A DNA stretch of 64,000 bases, from contig JASLGG010000032.1 in NCBI GenBank assembly GCA_030150265.1, positions 372,001 through 436,000 on the forward strand, written 5' to 3'. Origin of the DNA: Protaetiibacter sp. Lineage in GTDB: Bacteria; Actinomycetota; Actinomycetes; Actinomycetales; Microbacteriaceae. Shown piece by piece: positions 50,314 to 59,473 of this stretch (positions are counted from its first letter, which is position 1; each line of letters begins with the position of its first letter). Under the pieces are notes generated by a model. It was not told the origin of the DNA and searched no databases. It saw only the letters and a list, made by a program, of their open reading frames with translations. The position numbers and the translations under genes were made by a program.

Positions 50314-52092
50314 GTGGCGGCGACCTCGGCGAACTCCTTCCTCGTCCGGCTGAACGAGAGGCTCGGCGGGCTGCCGCGGTGGCTGCGGGTCGTCGTCGGG
50401 GTGCTGTTGGTCGGCACGGGCCTGCTCGTGGTGCTGCGGCCCTTCGCGTCGCTCACCCTGCTCGTGGTGCTCATCGCGATCGCCCTCGCGATCGGCGGCA
50501 TCGCGCGTCTCGTGGAGGCTCCGCACAGGCCGCGTCCCGCGCTCGCGATCGCGGCGGGGGTCGTCGAGATCGTCGGCGCGGTGGTCGTCGTGGCCTGGCC
50601 GTTCTCGGTGTCGGTGCTCGCACTGGTCGTCGGCGTCGTGCTCGTGGCGAGCGGGGTGGCGGATGTCGCGGCGATCTGGTCGCGAGGTCGCGGCAGCCGG
50701 GTGGCCGACGGCCTGCGCGGCGGCGCCCTCATCGTGCTGGGCCTGCTGACGATCATCTGGCCCGACGTCTCGCTCATCGTGATCGCGGTGCTGTTCGCGC
50801 TGCGCCTCGTGCTGCTCGGCATCGAGGTCGTCGTGCGGGCGCTGCGCCGCCCGCGTGAGGCGGCATCCGGAGAGCACCGGCCGGGGCGCGTGCTGCGGGG
50901 CCTCGACCTCGTCGGGCGCGCCGCCCTCGCGCTGCTCGCGATCGTCGCGCTCGCCGGCAGCGTCCTGCTCCACAGCGGCGTGCCGCGGCCGAGCGCGTTC
51001 TACGACACCCCCGCGACCGTCCCCGACGGGCCGGGGCACCTCATCCGCAGCGAGCCGTACACGCAGGCCGTGCCGGAGGGCGCGCGCGGCTGGCTCATCC
51101 TGTACACCACGACGGATCTCCGCGGGGCTCCCCGGGTGGGCTCCGCGTTCGTCATGGCGCCCGCCGACCCGGCACCGGGGCCGGCCGAGGTGGTGCTGTG
51201 GACGCACGGCACGCAGGGCGCCGACCGCAGCTGCGCGCCGACCCTGCTGCCCGAGCCGCTGCCGCTCGCCGGGCCGATCGCCGCGCTCCACGAGCAGCTC
51301 GAGAAGGGCCGGGTGCTCGTGGGCCCCGACTACCCGGGCATGGGCACCGCGGGGCGCCAGGGCTACCTCATCGGCGAGGACGAGGGCCGGTCGTCGCTCG
51401 ACGCGGTGCGCGCCGCGCACGAGCTCGGCGACCTCGAGCTGTCGTGGCGCACGGTGGTGTGGGGGCACTCGCAGGGCGGGCAGGCGGCGCTCTGGACGGG
51501 TGGCCTCGCCCCCGAGTACGCGCCCGAGATCGAGTTGCTCGGCGTCTCGGCCGCGGCACCCGCGGCCGACGTCAAGGGCCTGATCGGCTCGCTCAGCCGA
51601 TCCCTCGTCGGGCAGGTGATGGGCCCCTTCGCGATCCGCGCCTACGCCGAGACCTACGACGACGTGCGGGTCACCGACTACGTCGACCCGAGGATGCTGC
51701 CCATCTACGAGGCCGCCTCCCGCCGCTGCCTGCCCGAGAAGGAGACGACCGTCACCCTGCTCACGGCGCTGACGATGCAGGGGGAGATGTACCGCACCGA
51801 CCCGGCGACCGGGCCGCTCGGTGCCCGCCTCGACGAGAACGTGCCGACGAAGCCGATCACCGCGCCGCTGTTCATCGCCCAGGGCGGTGCCGATCCGCTC
51901 GTCCTGCCGTCGGTGCAGGAGGGCTACGTGCGATCGCGGTGCGCAGCGGGGCAGGCCATGATCTTCCGCGAGTACCCGGGCCGCGACCACCTCTCGGTGG
52001 TGGCGGATGACTCGCCCTACTCGGCCGATCTCCTCTCGTGGACGGATGATCGCTTCGCCGGCCGCCCGCAGACCGAGGACACCTGCGGCTGA
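50314..52092 (+). CDS. HdeD-like membrane domain fused to secretory lipase-type alpha/beta hydrolase
   Basis: A 592-residue protein with two unlike halves. Residues 20-185 form six or seven membrane helices with the HdeD/DUF308 pattern (LLVVLRPFASLTLLVVLIAI, VVVVAWPFSVSVLALVVGVV, LLTIIWPDVSLIVIAVLFAL: the WP repeats are diagnostic). One more helix (ALALLAIVALAGSVLL) leads to a hydrolase with nucleophile GHSQGGQ, preceding strand VVLWTHGTQGAD, acid in QGGADPLVLP and histidine in PGRDHLSVV, as in LIP-type secretory lipases. The catalytic half should face outside. The fusion is unusual. Confidence 0.82.
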   Translation: MAATSANSFLVRLNERLGGLPRWLRVVVGVLLVGTGLLVVLRPFASLTLLVVLIAIALAIGGIARLVEAPHRPRPALAIAAGVVEIVGAVVVVAWPFSVSVLALVVGVVLVASGVADVAAIWSRGRGSRVADGLRGGALIVLGLLTIIWPDVSLIVIAVLFALRLVLLGIEVVVRALRRPREAASGEHRPGRVLRGLDLVGRAALALLAIVALAGSVLLHSGVPRPSAFYDTPATVPDGPGHLIRSEPYTQAVPEGARGWLILYTTTDLRGAPRVGSAFVMAPADPAPGPAEVVLWTHGTQGADRSCAPTLLPEPLPLAGPIAALHEQLEKGRVLVGPDYPGMGTAGRQGYLIGEDEGRSSLDAVRAAHELGDLELSWRTVVWGHSQGGQAALWTGGLAPEYAPEIELLGVSAAAPAADVKGLIGSLSRSLVGQVMGPFAIRAYAETYDDVRVTDYVDPRMLPIYEAASRRCLPEKETTVTLLTALTMQGEMYRTDPATGPLGARLDENVPTKPITAPLFIAQGGADPLVLPSVQEGYVRSRCAAGQAMIFREYPGRDHLSVVADDSPYSADLLSWTDDRFAGRPQTEDTCG

Positions 52093-52099
52093 GTCGGGG

Positions 52100-52927
52100 T
52101 CAGTAGACGGAGTCGGAGAGGGACTCCTGGATCGCGCTCTCGATCCGGGATGCGCGGGGCCCGAGGCGCTCGGCGAGGGCGGTCGCCAGCAACTCGATGG
52201 CGAAGAGCTGCACCATCTTGACCATGAGGTTGCCAACCGGGTGACCGTGCATGCGGCCCGTCGGGAGCAGGATGTCGGCGAGCTTGCCGAGGGGGGAGCG
52301 GGCGGCTCCGGTGAGCACGATCACGGTGACACCCGCCCGGCGTGCGGACTGAGCGAGCGGGATCAGCTCGCGGGTGCTGCCATTCGCGGAGATCACGAGG
52401 AGCACATCGCCCGCGTCGAGCGAGGCGACCGCCATCTTCTGGAAGTGGTGGTCGGTCGGCGCGTTGCAGTTGATCCCGAGATAGGCGAGGCGGGCACGTG
52501 CATCCTGCGCTGACAGCCCGGAGGAGCCGAGACCGTAGATGTCGGTGCGACGGGCCTCCGCGATCGCCTCGACGGCGCGGTCGAGCGTCTTCTGGTCGAT
52601 GAGCTGTGCGGTCTCTTCGATCAGCACCCCTGCCTGGCTCGCAGCCGCGCGGCGGGGCGAGGCGCCGACCTTCGTCGAGGGCCGCGTGGCGGGTGCAGCG
52701 AGTTGTGTAGCGATCGCGATCTTGAGCGCGTGGTAGCTCGTGAAGCCGAGCTTGCGGCACAGGCGGCTCACAGTGGCCTCGCCGACGTTGGCGAGCTCGG
52801 CGAGTTCGGTGATCGTCAGGTTGACCGCCGTGTCGGGTTGGTCAGCGAGTACCCGAGCCGCTCGCAGCTCGGCGCGGGAGAGCTCCTTCTCGGCGATCAG
52901 ATGGTGCAGCCAGCTCGCGTCGCTCAT
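52100..52927 (-). CDS. MurR/RpiR-family transcriptional regulator
   Basis: A 275-residue regulator. The N-terminal RpiR helix-turn-helix (LTITELAELANVGEATVSRL, CRKLGFTSYHALK) is followed by a SIS domain (about 125-260; DIYGLGSSGLSAQDARARL, VLLVISANGSTRELI) that senses sugar phosphates. It is the last gene of the leftward kinase-nanE-rpiR operon and most likely controls the divergent promoter region 54609-54778 with GlcNAc-6-P or ManNAc-6-P as effector (inference). It overlaps nanE by four bases. Confidence 0.88.
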   Translation of the reverse strand: MSDASWLHHLIAEKELSRAELRAARVLADQPDTAVNLTITELAELANVGEATVSRLCRKLGFTSYHALKIAIATQLAAPATRPSTKVGASPRRAAASQAGVLIEETAQLIDQKTLDRAVEAIAEARRTDIYGLGSSGLSAQDARARLAYLGINCNAPTDHHFQKMAVASLDAGDVLLVISANGSTRELIPLAQSARRAGVTVIVLTGAARSPLGKLADILLPTGRMHGHPVGNLMVKMVQLFAIELLATALAERLGPRASRIESAIQESLSDSVY

Positions 52928-53625
52928 CCGCGCTCTCCTCCGTTCGGGGATACGGTCGCACGTGCGAGCCGCCGGGTGATGCTGATCGGGTCGGTCACGG
53001 CTCCCCCGACGACGACCGAGCGCGCGCCGGCGTCGTAGCAGCGGACGACGTCCTCCGGCGTCCAGACCCGTCCCTCGGCGATGACCCAGGCCCCCGCGTT
53101 CGCGAGGTTCTCGACCAGTGTGAACGCCGGCCCCTCGGTGGGCCCGGATCCGTCGGTGTATCCCTGCAGCGTGGTGCCGACGACGTCGACCCCCAGTTCG
53201 AGCGCGGCGAGGCCCTCCGCCAGGGTGGCGACGTCGGCCATCACGAGCGCGTCCGACGACGAGCGGATCGCCTGCATCACCTCGGCGAGATCCCCGCGTG
53301 GGCGGGGTCGCGCGGTCGCGTCGATCGCGATGATCTCGACACCGGTCTCCACGAGCGCTGCGGCCTCGTCGGCCGTGGGGGTGATATACACGGACGACCC
53401 CGGGTAGCTGGCCTTCACGAGTCCGATGATAGGCAGCCTGCTCACCTGCTGGACCGCGCGGATGTCGTCGATCCCCTCGATCCGGAGACCCACGGCGCCC
53501 CCCGCCTCGGCGGCGCGTGCGAGCGCCGCGATGATCGAGGGCTCCGCGAGCGGCGTGCCGGGTGCGGCCTGGCAGGAGACGACGATCCCTCCCGCGATGC
53601 GATCGAGGGGGGTGAGGTGGCTCAT
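52924..53625 (-). CDS. nanE: N-acetylmannosamine-6-phosphate 2-epimerase
   Basis: A 233-residue TIM-barrel enzyme converting ManNAc-6-P to GlcNAc-6-P. GGIVVSCQAAPGTPL, GLRIEGIDDIRAVQ, IIGLVKASYPGSSVYITPT with the catalytic lysine, IIAIDATARPRP and VIAEGRVWTPEDV follow NanE closely. The start overlaps the kinase stop (ATGA). The next pathway steps, NagA and NagB, are not in this window. Confidence 0.93.
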   Translation of the reverse strand: MSHLTPLDRIAGGIVVSCQAAPGTPLAEPSIIAALARAAEAGGAVGLRIEGIDDIRAVQQVSRLPIIGLVKASYPGSSVYITPTADEAAALVETGVEIIAIDATARPRPRGDLAEVMQAIRSSSDALVMADVATLAEGLAALELGVDVVGTTLQGYTDGSGPTEGPAFTLVENLANAGAWVIAEGRVWTPEDVVRCYDAGARSVVVGGAVTDPISITRRLARATVSPNGGERG

Positions 53626-54608
53626 GGGCGGTCCTTCCGGAGGTCGGGGCGGAGGGCGGTGCTGCTCGCTCGCGCGGTCGCGAAGACCGCGTCGTCGTAG
53701 CGATCGAGTGCGGTGAGGTAGGCGGCGACCGATGGTGCGACGAGGGTCGGGTGGACCTCGAACCCCGGCATCCGGCTCTCAACCCGTCGGCGCAGCGCGA
53801 CGTGGATCGGACCCGACGGATCGAGCACGCCCCCTGTGGTGACGAGCACCGGAGGGGCGGTGGGGAGAGCGGCGTGAGCCGCTTGCGCGGCGGAGGTGAG
53901 CTCGTCCGCCGCGCTCTCGACGAGTGCGCGCGCGGCATCGTCGTGGGAGGCGTGCTCCGCGACGAGGCGGGCGAGGCGGGCGATGGCCGGCCGGTCCACG
54001 CTGCCGGAGTGGACGCGCTCGAAGAGCTCCCAGGGGCCGGAGGCGCCGAGCGCTGCGAGCAGTGGCTCCTCGAGGCTCGTGGCGGGTCCACGGCCGTCGT
54101 GCCCACGGACCACCGCGCGGATCGCCTGCGCGCCGATCCAATACGCGGATCCCTCGTCGCCGAGCAGCCAGCCCCACCCGCCGTGGGTGAGCCGGGTCGT
54201 TCCGTCGGCGACGAACGCCACCGTTCCGGTCCCGGCGGCGATGCCGACCCCGGTCCGCCGGCCGGCGGCGGTCAGGATGATGTCCGCGTCGGGACCGGCC
54301 GTGAGCCGGACGGGTCGGACCAGACGGCGCAGCTCGTCGCCGAGCTGGTCGATCGCGGCGGTCGTGGAGATGTGCACCGCATGCACCGAGGTTCCGGGAG
54401 GGAGTCCGGCCCGCCGAAGGGCGTCCGCGAGCGCGACCCGGACCGCTTCGCTGTTCTGCGCCTGGGCGTCCGCCGCGCCGGGGTGGCGGATCGACCCGGC
54501 GATGCCGATGCCGAGCACCTCGCCGTTGTGCCGCCCGATCGCTATCGCGGTCCCGGACTGGCCTCCATCCAGGCCGAGCGCGAGCCCGGAGCTCGATCGA
54601 CTCATCAT
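53622..54608 (-). CDS. BadF/BadG-type N-acetylhexosamine kinase
   Basis: A 328-residue sugar kinase of the ASKHA fold. Phosphate 1 motif LGLDGGQSGTAIAIG, phosphate 2 region GVGIAAGTGTVAFV, GGWGWLLGDEGSAYWIGAQA (characteristic of GlcNAc kinase-like BadF proteins) and adenosine motif VLVTTGGVLDPSGP. It probably phosphorylates ManNAc or GlcNAc before NanE acts. Start ATG 54608 (or 54605) with GGAG upstream. It is the first gene of the leftward operon. Confidence 0.8.
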   Translation of the reverse strand: MMSRSSSGLALGLDGGQSGTAIAIGRHNGEVLGIGIAGSIRHPGAADAQAQNSEAVRVALADALRRAGLPPGTSVHAVHISTTAAIDQLGDELRRLVRPVRLTAGPDADIILTAAGRRTGVGIAAGTGTVAFVADGTTRLTHGGWGWLLGDEGSAYWIGAQAIRAVVRGHDGRGPATSLEEPLLAALGASGPWELFERVHSGSVDRPAIARLARLVAEHASHDDAARALVESAADELTSAAQAAHAALPTAPPVLVTTGGVLDPSGPIHVALRRRVESRMPGFEVHPTLVAPSVAAYLTALDRYDDAVFATARASSTALRPDLRKDRP

Positions 54609-54681
54609 GAAACTTGTCTCCAATGTTGGTAGCGGCAGGTGTAACTCGCGTGAATGAGGCCCACCGTAGCACCGCAATTCA

Positions 54682-54713
54682 AGGATATCTGAGCTTTGGC
54701 AGAAATTTCCAAG
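54682..54713 (-). promoter_or_regulatory. Leftward kinase-operon promoter with candidate RpiR operator
   Basis: Read leftward, TTGGAA (54712-54707), 19 bases, TATCCT (54687-54682). The imperfect palindrome TTTGGCAGAAATTTCCAAG (54695-54713) overlaps the -35. It lies in an AT-rich gap between divergent operons, as expected for the RpiR site. Confidence 0.5.
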
Positions 54714-54717
54714 TGTG

Positions 54718-54746
54718 TTGCATTTGAAAATCAAGCTGGATATGGT
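54718..54746 (+). promoter_or_regulatory. Rightward transporter-operon promoter (TTGCAT, 17 bases, TATGGT)
   Basis: A good sigma-70-type pair for this genome, five bases right of the candidate operator. A GGAAGGAGG ribosome site precedes ATG 54779. Confidence 0.6.
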
Positions 54747-54778
54747 CGAGGTGCTCGTCAACGTGGAAGGAGGTTCCT

Positions 54779-56374
54779 ATGTCGCAGATCGTCATCGTCG
54801 GCGCAGGGATGAGCGGTATCGCCGCAGCGGTCGCCGCCAGTGAAGCCGGCGCAGATGTGCTCCTCCTCGAGCCGACCTCGTGGCTCGGCGGCCAGCTCAC
54901 GGCGCAGATGGCCCCGCCCGACGAGCATCGCCGGATCGAGCGGCTGGGTGCGACGGACCGCTATCGGCGGCTGCGCCACCTCATCCGGCAGCACTATCGG
55001 CAGGACCCACGTCTCATGGAGCGAGCCCGTGCGGTCCCCGCGCTCAACCCCGGAGGCGGATGGGTGAGCCCCCTCAGTCACGAGCCCCTCGTCGCCGTCG
55101 CTGCGATCGAGACGCTTCTCGCGCCACCGGTCGCCGCCGGCCGGCTGACGGTGTGGCGGGACGCCGCCGTCGAGGCCGTCTCGGTGGAGGGTGATCGCAT
55201 CCGGTCGCTCGCCGTGCGGCGTACCGACGGGGAGCTCCGCGAGATCCGGCCCGCCCTCGTCGTCGACGCCACCGAGACGGGCGAGCTGCTGCGGCTGGCG
55301 GAGGTCGAGCATGTGACGGGCGCGGAGTCCCGCGACGAGCACGGCGAGCCCTCGGCTCCCGCGGTTGCCGACCCCGACGACGTCCAGTCGGCAACCTGGG
55401 CCGTCGCGATCAGCCACCACGCGGGCGAGGACCACCGGATCGACCGGCCCGAGGACTACGACCACTGGCTCGCGCTCCGCCCGGCCGCCTGGGGCGGGCG
55501 GAGCGTGCTCGACTGGCGAGGGCCCGACGACGAGGCCGGCCGGTCGACGCGCTACCGCATCGATCCCGACAGCGACGGCGATCCGCTCGAGGTGGACACC
55601 GACCATCGGCGCATTCCACCGGGGCCGGATCTATGGAGCTATCGCCGGGTACGGGCTCGCCTCAACTATGTGCCGGGTGCCGTTCCGAGCGACGTGACGG
55701 TGGTCAACTGGCCGCAGAACGACTACGTCGGTGGGCGCCTCGACGGCCCTGATGCCGAACATCACCGGGCGCGTGCCAAGGCCCAGAGCCGTGCCCTGCT
55801 GTACTGGCTGCAGCACGAGGCGCCGCGCCCCGACGGGGGCGTCGGCTATCCAGGGCTCAGGCCGGCTCCCGAGGTGAGCGGCACCCACGACGGCTTCGCC
55901 GCGGAGCCATATCTGCGGGAGTCCCGTCGCATCCGCGCCCGGCAGACGGTGCGCGAGCAGGACATCGCACTCGAGCTCCGTCCCGGAGGCGAGGCCGAGC
56001 GCTACCGGGACAGCGTGGGGATCGGCCACTACTACTGGATGGACCTCCACCCCTCCGTCACCGGGCGACCCGGTGCGGGCGGGCGTCCGCTGCCCTTCGA
56101 GATCCCGCTCGGCGCGCTGCTGCCCGTGCGAGTCGTGAACCTCATCGCGGCGGGAAAGAACATCGGCACGACGCACCTGACGAACGGCTGCTATCGCGTC
56201 CACCCCGTCGAGTGGGCGATCGGCGAGGCTGCCGGCGAGGTGGCGGCTCTCGCCGTGCGCAACCGCACCACGCCGCCCGCCGTCCACGAGTCGCCCTCGC
56301 TCCTCCGCGAGCTCCACGCCGCGCTCGAGCGCTCCGGGGCGCCCATCCACTGGCCGACCGGTCTCGGCTGGTAG
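54779..56374 (+). CDS. FAD-dependent oxidoreductase (FAD_oxidored family)
   Basis: A 531-residue flavoprotein. The dinucleotide motif VIVGAGMSGIAAAVAASEAG opens the protein, followed by LLEPTSWLGGQLTAQMAPPD; ALVVDATETGELLRLAEVEH and the C-terminal FAD-contact NLIAAGKNIGTTHLTNGCYR complete the family pattern. Members with known roles are few; they occur in sugar and amino-sugar loci. As first gene of the operon, it probably oxidises the imported sugar or a derivative of it. Strong ribosome site. Confidence 0.8.
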   Translation: MSQIVIVGAGMSGIAAAVAASEAGADVLLLEPTSWLGGQLTAQMAPPDEHRRIERLGATDRYRRLRHLIRQHYRQDPRLMERARAVPALNPGGGWVSPLSHEPLVAVAAIETLLAPPVAAGRLTVWRDAAVEAVSVEGDRIRSLAVRRTDGELREIRPALVVDATETGELLRLAEVEHVTGAESRDEHGEPSAPAVADPDDVQSATWAVAISHHAGEDHRIDRPEDYDHWLALRPAAWGGRSVLDWRGPDDEAGRSTRYRIDPDSDGDPLEVDTDHRRIPPGPDLWSYRRVRARLNYVPGAVPSDVTVVNWPQNDYVGGRLDGPDAEHHRARAKAQSRALLYWLQHEAPRPDGGVGYPGLRPAPEVSGTHDGFAAEPYLRESRRIRARQTVREQDIALELRPGGEAERYRDSVGIGHYYWMDLHPSVTGRPGAGGRPLPFEIPLGALLPVRVVNLIAAGKNIGTTHLTNGCYRVHPVEWAIGEAAGEVAALAVRNRTTPPAVHESPSLLRELHAALERSGAPIHWPTGLGW

Positions 56375-56403
56375 CCCGATCCCTCACCGAAGAAGGAGAA
56401 CCC

Positions 56404-57684
56404 ATGAAATCGCATCACCTTCCCGCCCTCGCGGCCACGGCTGCGGCGGCGCTCGTGCTCGCCGGCTGTGCCGCGGGCGAGACCCCGGCCCCCGATCAGC
56501 CGATCGACCTCACCGTCGCGGTCTGGACCGGCAGCGAGGACCACCTGAAGATCCTCAACGGCATCGCCGACGACTACCGGGCGACGCATCCCGAGATCGG
56601 CTCGATCACTTTCGAGACCCTGCCCTGGGACGCTTACAGCACGACGCTCATCACCCGCATCGGCGCGGGCGAGTCGCCCGACCTCGCGTGGCTCACCGAG
56701 AAGGAGGCGCCCGAGTGGATCGCGAACGGCGCGCTTTACGACGTGCAGCAGGCGATGCAGGCCGCCGAGGGCTACGAGTACGACGAGCTCGTCGACTCCG
56801 CGATGAGCGGGTGGCGCGTTGACGGAGCGACCTACGGGTATCCCTTCTCGACTTCGGCGTTCGGGCTGTTCTACAACGCCAGCATCCTCCAGCAGGCCGG
56901 CACCGCCGATCCGCAGGGCCTCGTCGAGTCCGGTGGATGGACCTGGGATGCCGCCCGGCAGATCGCCTCCGCCGCCGCGACGAGTACCGGCACGGCCGGT
57001 CTCGTCTTCGGCTCGTTCGACTACATCAACTGGGACAACCTGACGACGCTCTACGCCGCCTTCGGGGCGAGCCCGTGGAGCGCGGACGGCACCACCTGCA
57101 CCTTCGATAGCCCCGAGATGGTGGAGGCGATGACGTTCTTCCACGACGGGGTGTACCGCGACAAGGCCTTCCCGGAGCCGGGCACCGCGCCCGACTTCTT
57201 CGCGGGCGACGCCGCGATGGTGATCACGCAGGTCTCGCGTGCCTCGACGCTCAAGGATGCGGCGTTCGACTGGGGTCTCATCCCGCTGCCGGCCGGGCCC
57301 GCGGGCAGCGCACCGGTCTTCGGCCAGGGTGCCGTCTCCGTGCTCTCCTCGAGCCCGCATCCGGAGCAGGCGGCGGAGTTCTTCGCCTACCTGACCGGCC
57401 CCGAGGCCTCGCGGGCGCTCGCGGCGTACTTCCCGCCGCCGCGCGCCAACCTGCTCAACGCTGAGGTGCTCGGGGCAGCAAACCCTGCGCTCAGCGCCGA
57501 GCAGATCGAGGACGTGCTCGTGCAGGGCGTGCTCACCGGACAGGTCAAGCCGAGTCACAAGAACTGGGCGGCTGTGAATGACGAGGCCACGACCGCGCTC
57601 GACGAGCTGTGGCCGGCCTCCGGCGATGCCGCGACCGTGCTCCCGAAGGTCTGCGCGGCCGTCCAGCCGCTGCTCACCAAGTAG
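56404..57684 (+). CDS. Sugar ABC transporter substrate-binding lipoprotein
   Basis: A 426-residue family 1 solute-binding protein. The lipobox LAGC is at about residues 19-22. ITFETLPWDAYSTTLITRIG, SPDLAWLTEKEAPEWIANGA, YGYPFSTSAFGLFYN and FFAGDAAMVITQVSRAS are typical of oligosaccharide-binding proteins. Substrate unknown; context suggests an amino sugar or sialylated/aminated oligosaccharide. ATPase is not encoded here, so a shared MsiK/UgpC-type ATPase elsewhere is likely. Confidence 0.88.
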   Translation: MKSHHLPALAATAAAALVLAGCAAGETPAPDQPIDLTVAVWTGSEDHLKILNGIADDYRATHPEIGSITFETLPWDAYSTTLITRIGAGESPDLAWLTEKEAPEWIANGALYDVQQAMQAAEGYEYDELVDSAMSGWRVDGATYGYPFSTSAFGLFYNASILQQAGTADPQGLVESGGWTWDAARQIASAAATSTGTAGLVFGSFDYINWDNLTTLYAAFGASPWSADGTTCTFDSPEMVEAMTFFHDGVYRDKAFPEPGTAPDFFAGDAAMVITQVSRASTLKDAAFDWGLIPLPAGPAGSAPVFGQGAVSVLSSSPHPEQAAEFFAYLTGPEASRALAAYFPPPRANLLNAEVLGAANPALSAEQIEDVLVQGVLTGQVKPSHKNWAAVNDEATTALDELWPASGDAATVLPKVCAAVQPLLTK

Positions 57685-57705
57685 CCCCGAGACGATGAGG
57701 ACCCC

Positions 57706-58620
57706 ATGCGGACGACGATCCCGATGAGACGACGAGCCACGGCCCGCCGCCGCGCCGGCGACACCGCCTTCGCATGGGGCCTCATCGCCCCCGTCGTGCT
57801 CGGCTGGGCGGTGCTGGTCGCCTGGCCCATCGCGAGCGCCGTCGGCTACTCCTTCCAGGAATGGAACCTGTTCACTGGCAAGACCGAGTGGGTGGGTCTC
57901 GACAACTATCTGCGCATCGTCCAGGACGAGGGCGCGCACCGGGTGCTCGTCGCCACCGTCACCTTCTCGACGGGGCTCGTCGTGCTCAATCTCGGCATCG
58001 CGCTCGGGCTCGCCGCGCTCCTGAACCGGCGCTTCCCGGGGAGGACGGCTTTCCGTGCGGTGTTCTTCTCGCCCATGGTGGTGTCGCTCGTCGCGTGGGC
58101 ATTGGTCTGGGGGATGCTGCTGCGCAAAGACGGTAGCGTCAACGCCCTCCTGGAGCTCGTCGGGATCGCGGGGCCGAACTGGCTCCGAGAACCCGTTCCC
58201 GCGATGATCTCGGTCATCCTCGTGCAGACGATCAAGGGCGTCGGCCTCAACATGGTGCTCTTCCTCGCGGCGCTCCAGGCCATCCCCGCCGAGCTCAAGG
58301 AGGCCGCGGCGCTCGACGGCGCATCCCGTCGTCAGACCTTCTGGCGCGTGGAGGTGCCGCTCATCGCACCGACGGTGCTGCTCGCCTCGATCATCACGGT
58401 GCTGGGCTCGCTGCAGGTGTTCGCCACCATCAGCGTGCTGACAGCGGGTGGCCCGGGCGGAGCCACCGATGTTCTCGCCTACTACATCTACCGGCAGGGC
58501 TTCGAGCGGCACGACCTCGGCTATGCGAGCGCGCTCGCCATGGTGCTGTTCGTCATCGTCCTGATCATCACGGCCGTCCAGTGGCGGCTGCGCACGAAGT
58601 GGGTCCACGATGAGAGCTGA
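57706..58620 (+). CDS. Sugar ABC transporter permease (MalF-like)
   Basis: A 304-residue permease with six membrane helices. The N-terminal YSFQEWNLFTGKTEWVGLDN segment is typical of CUT1 permeases and the EAA loop is ELKEAAALDGASRRQTFWRV. The start (ATG 57706) follows the binding-protein gene by 21 bases. It overlaps the second permease by 11 bases. Confidence 0.92.
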   Translation: MRTTIPMRRRATARRRAGDTAFAWGLIAPVVLGWAVLVAWPIASAVGYSFQEWNLFTGKTEWVGLDNYLRIVQDEGAHRVLVATVTFSTGLVVLNLGIALGLAALLNRRFPGRTAFRAVFFSPMVVSLVAWALVWGMLLRKDGSVNALLELVGIAGPNWLREPVPAMISVILVQTIKGVGLNMVLFLAALQAIPAELKEAAALDGASRRQTFWRVEVPLIAPTVLLASIITVLGSLQVFATISVLTAGGPGGATDVLAYYIYRQGFERHDLGYASALAMVLFVIVLIITAVQWRLRTKWVHDES

Positions 58621-59473
58621 GCCGCGCGCCCGCACCCGGGTGGGTCGGATCGCCGGACGGGTGGTCCTGATCCTCGCCCTCGCCCTCATGGCGGTGCCGT
58701 TCGTCTATCCCACCATCTGGATGATCAGCACGAGCCTTCTGCCCATCCACGAGGTCTTCGCCAGCCCCCCGGTGCTCGTCCCGAGTGATCCGCGCTGGGA
58801 GAACTACGCGCGTGTCTTCGAGATGCAGCCGTTCGCCCGCCAGTACTGGAACAGCCTCTACATCGCCGTGCTCGTGACGGCGGGCACTCTCGTGGTGTCG
58901 GCGATGGCGGGCTACGCCTTCGCGCGGGTGCGGTTCCGCTTCTCGGGTGCCGTGTTCGTGCTCGTGCTGACCGGGCTCATGGTGCCCGCCGAGGTCACGA
59001 TCATCCCGATCTTCCGGATGGTCCAGGCCGCGGGGCTCATCGACTCGCACGTGCCCCTCATCGTCATCCCCGTGCTCGGCGCCCCCGCCGCCCTCGCGGT
59101 CTTCATCATGCGGCAGTTCTTCATCTCGCTGCCGGGTGAGCTGGAGGACGCGGGGCGGATGGACGGCCTCGGCAGGTGGGGCGTCTTCCTGCGGGTCGCC
59201 CTCCCGCTGGCCAAGGCACCGTTGTCCGCGGTCGCGATCGTCGCGTTCCTGCGCAGCTGGGACCTCTACCTCGAGCCGCTCGTGCTCGTCACGTCGCGCG
59301 AGAACCTCACCCTCCCGATCGCGCTCACCTCGTTCTCGGACGGGCTCGGGCAGAACATCTGGAACGTCCAGATGGCCGCCACCACGCTGTCCGTCCTCCC
59401 CGTGCTGATCGTGTTCGTACTCGCCCAACGCAACTTCGTCGAGGGCCTCACCCAGACAGGACTCAAGGGATGA
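58610..59473 (+). CDS. Sugar ABC transporter permease (MalG-like)
   Basis: A 287-residue CUT1 permease with six helices. N-terminal PFVYPTIWMISTSLLPIHEV, EAA loop ELEDAGRMDGLGRWGVFLRV and the C-terminal LTQTGLKG ending (typical GLTxGAVKG form) identify it. It pairs with the preceding permease and overlaps the SIS gene by four bases. Confidence 0.92.
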   Translation: MRAEPRARTRVGRIAGRVVLILALALMAVPFVYPTIWMISTSLLPIHEVFASPPVLVPSDPRWENYARVFEMQPFARQYWNSLYIAVLVTAGTLVVSAMAGYAFARVRFRFSGAVFVLVLTGLMVPAEVTIIPIFRMVQAAGLIDSHVPLIVIPVLGAPAALAVFIMRQFFISLPGELEDAGRMDGLGRWGVFLRVALPLAKAPLSAVAIVAFLRSWDLYLEPLVLVTSRENLTLPIALTSFSDGLGQNIWNVQMAATTLSVLPVLIVFVLAQRNFVEGLTQTGLKG

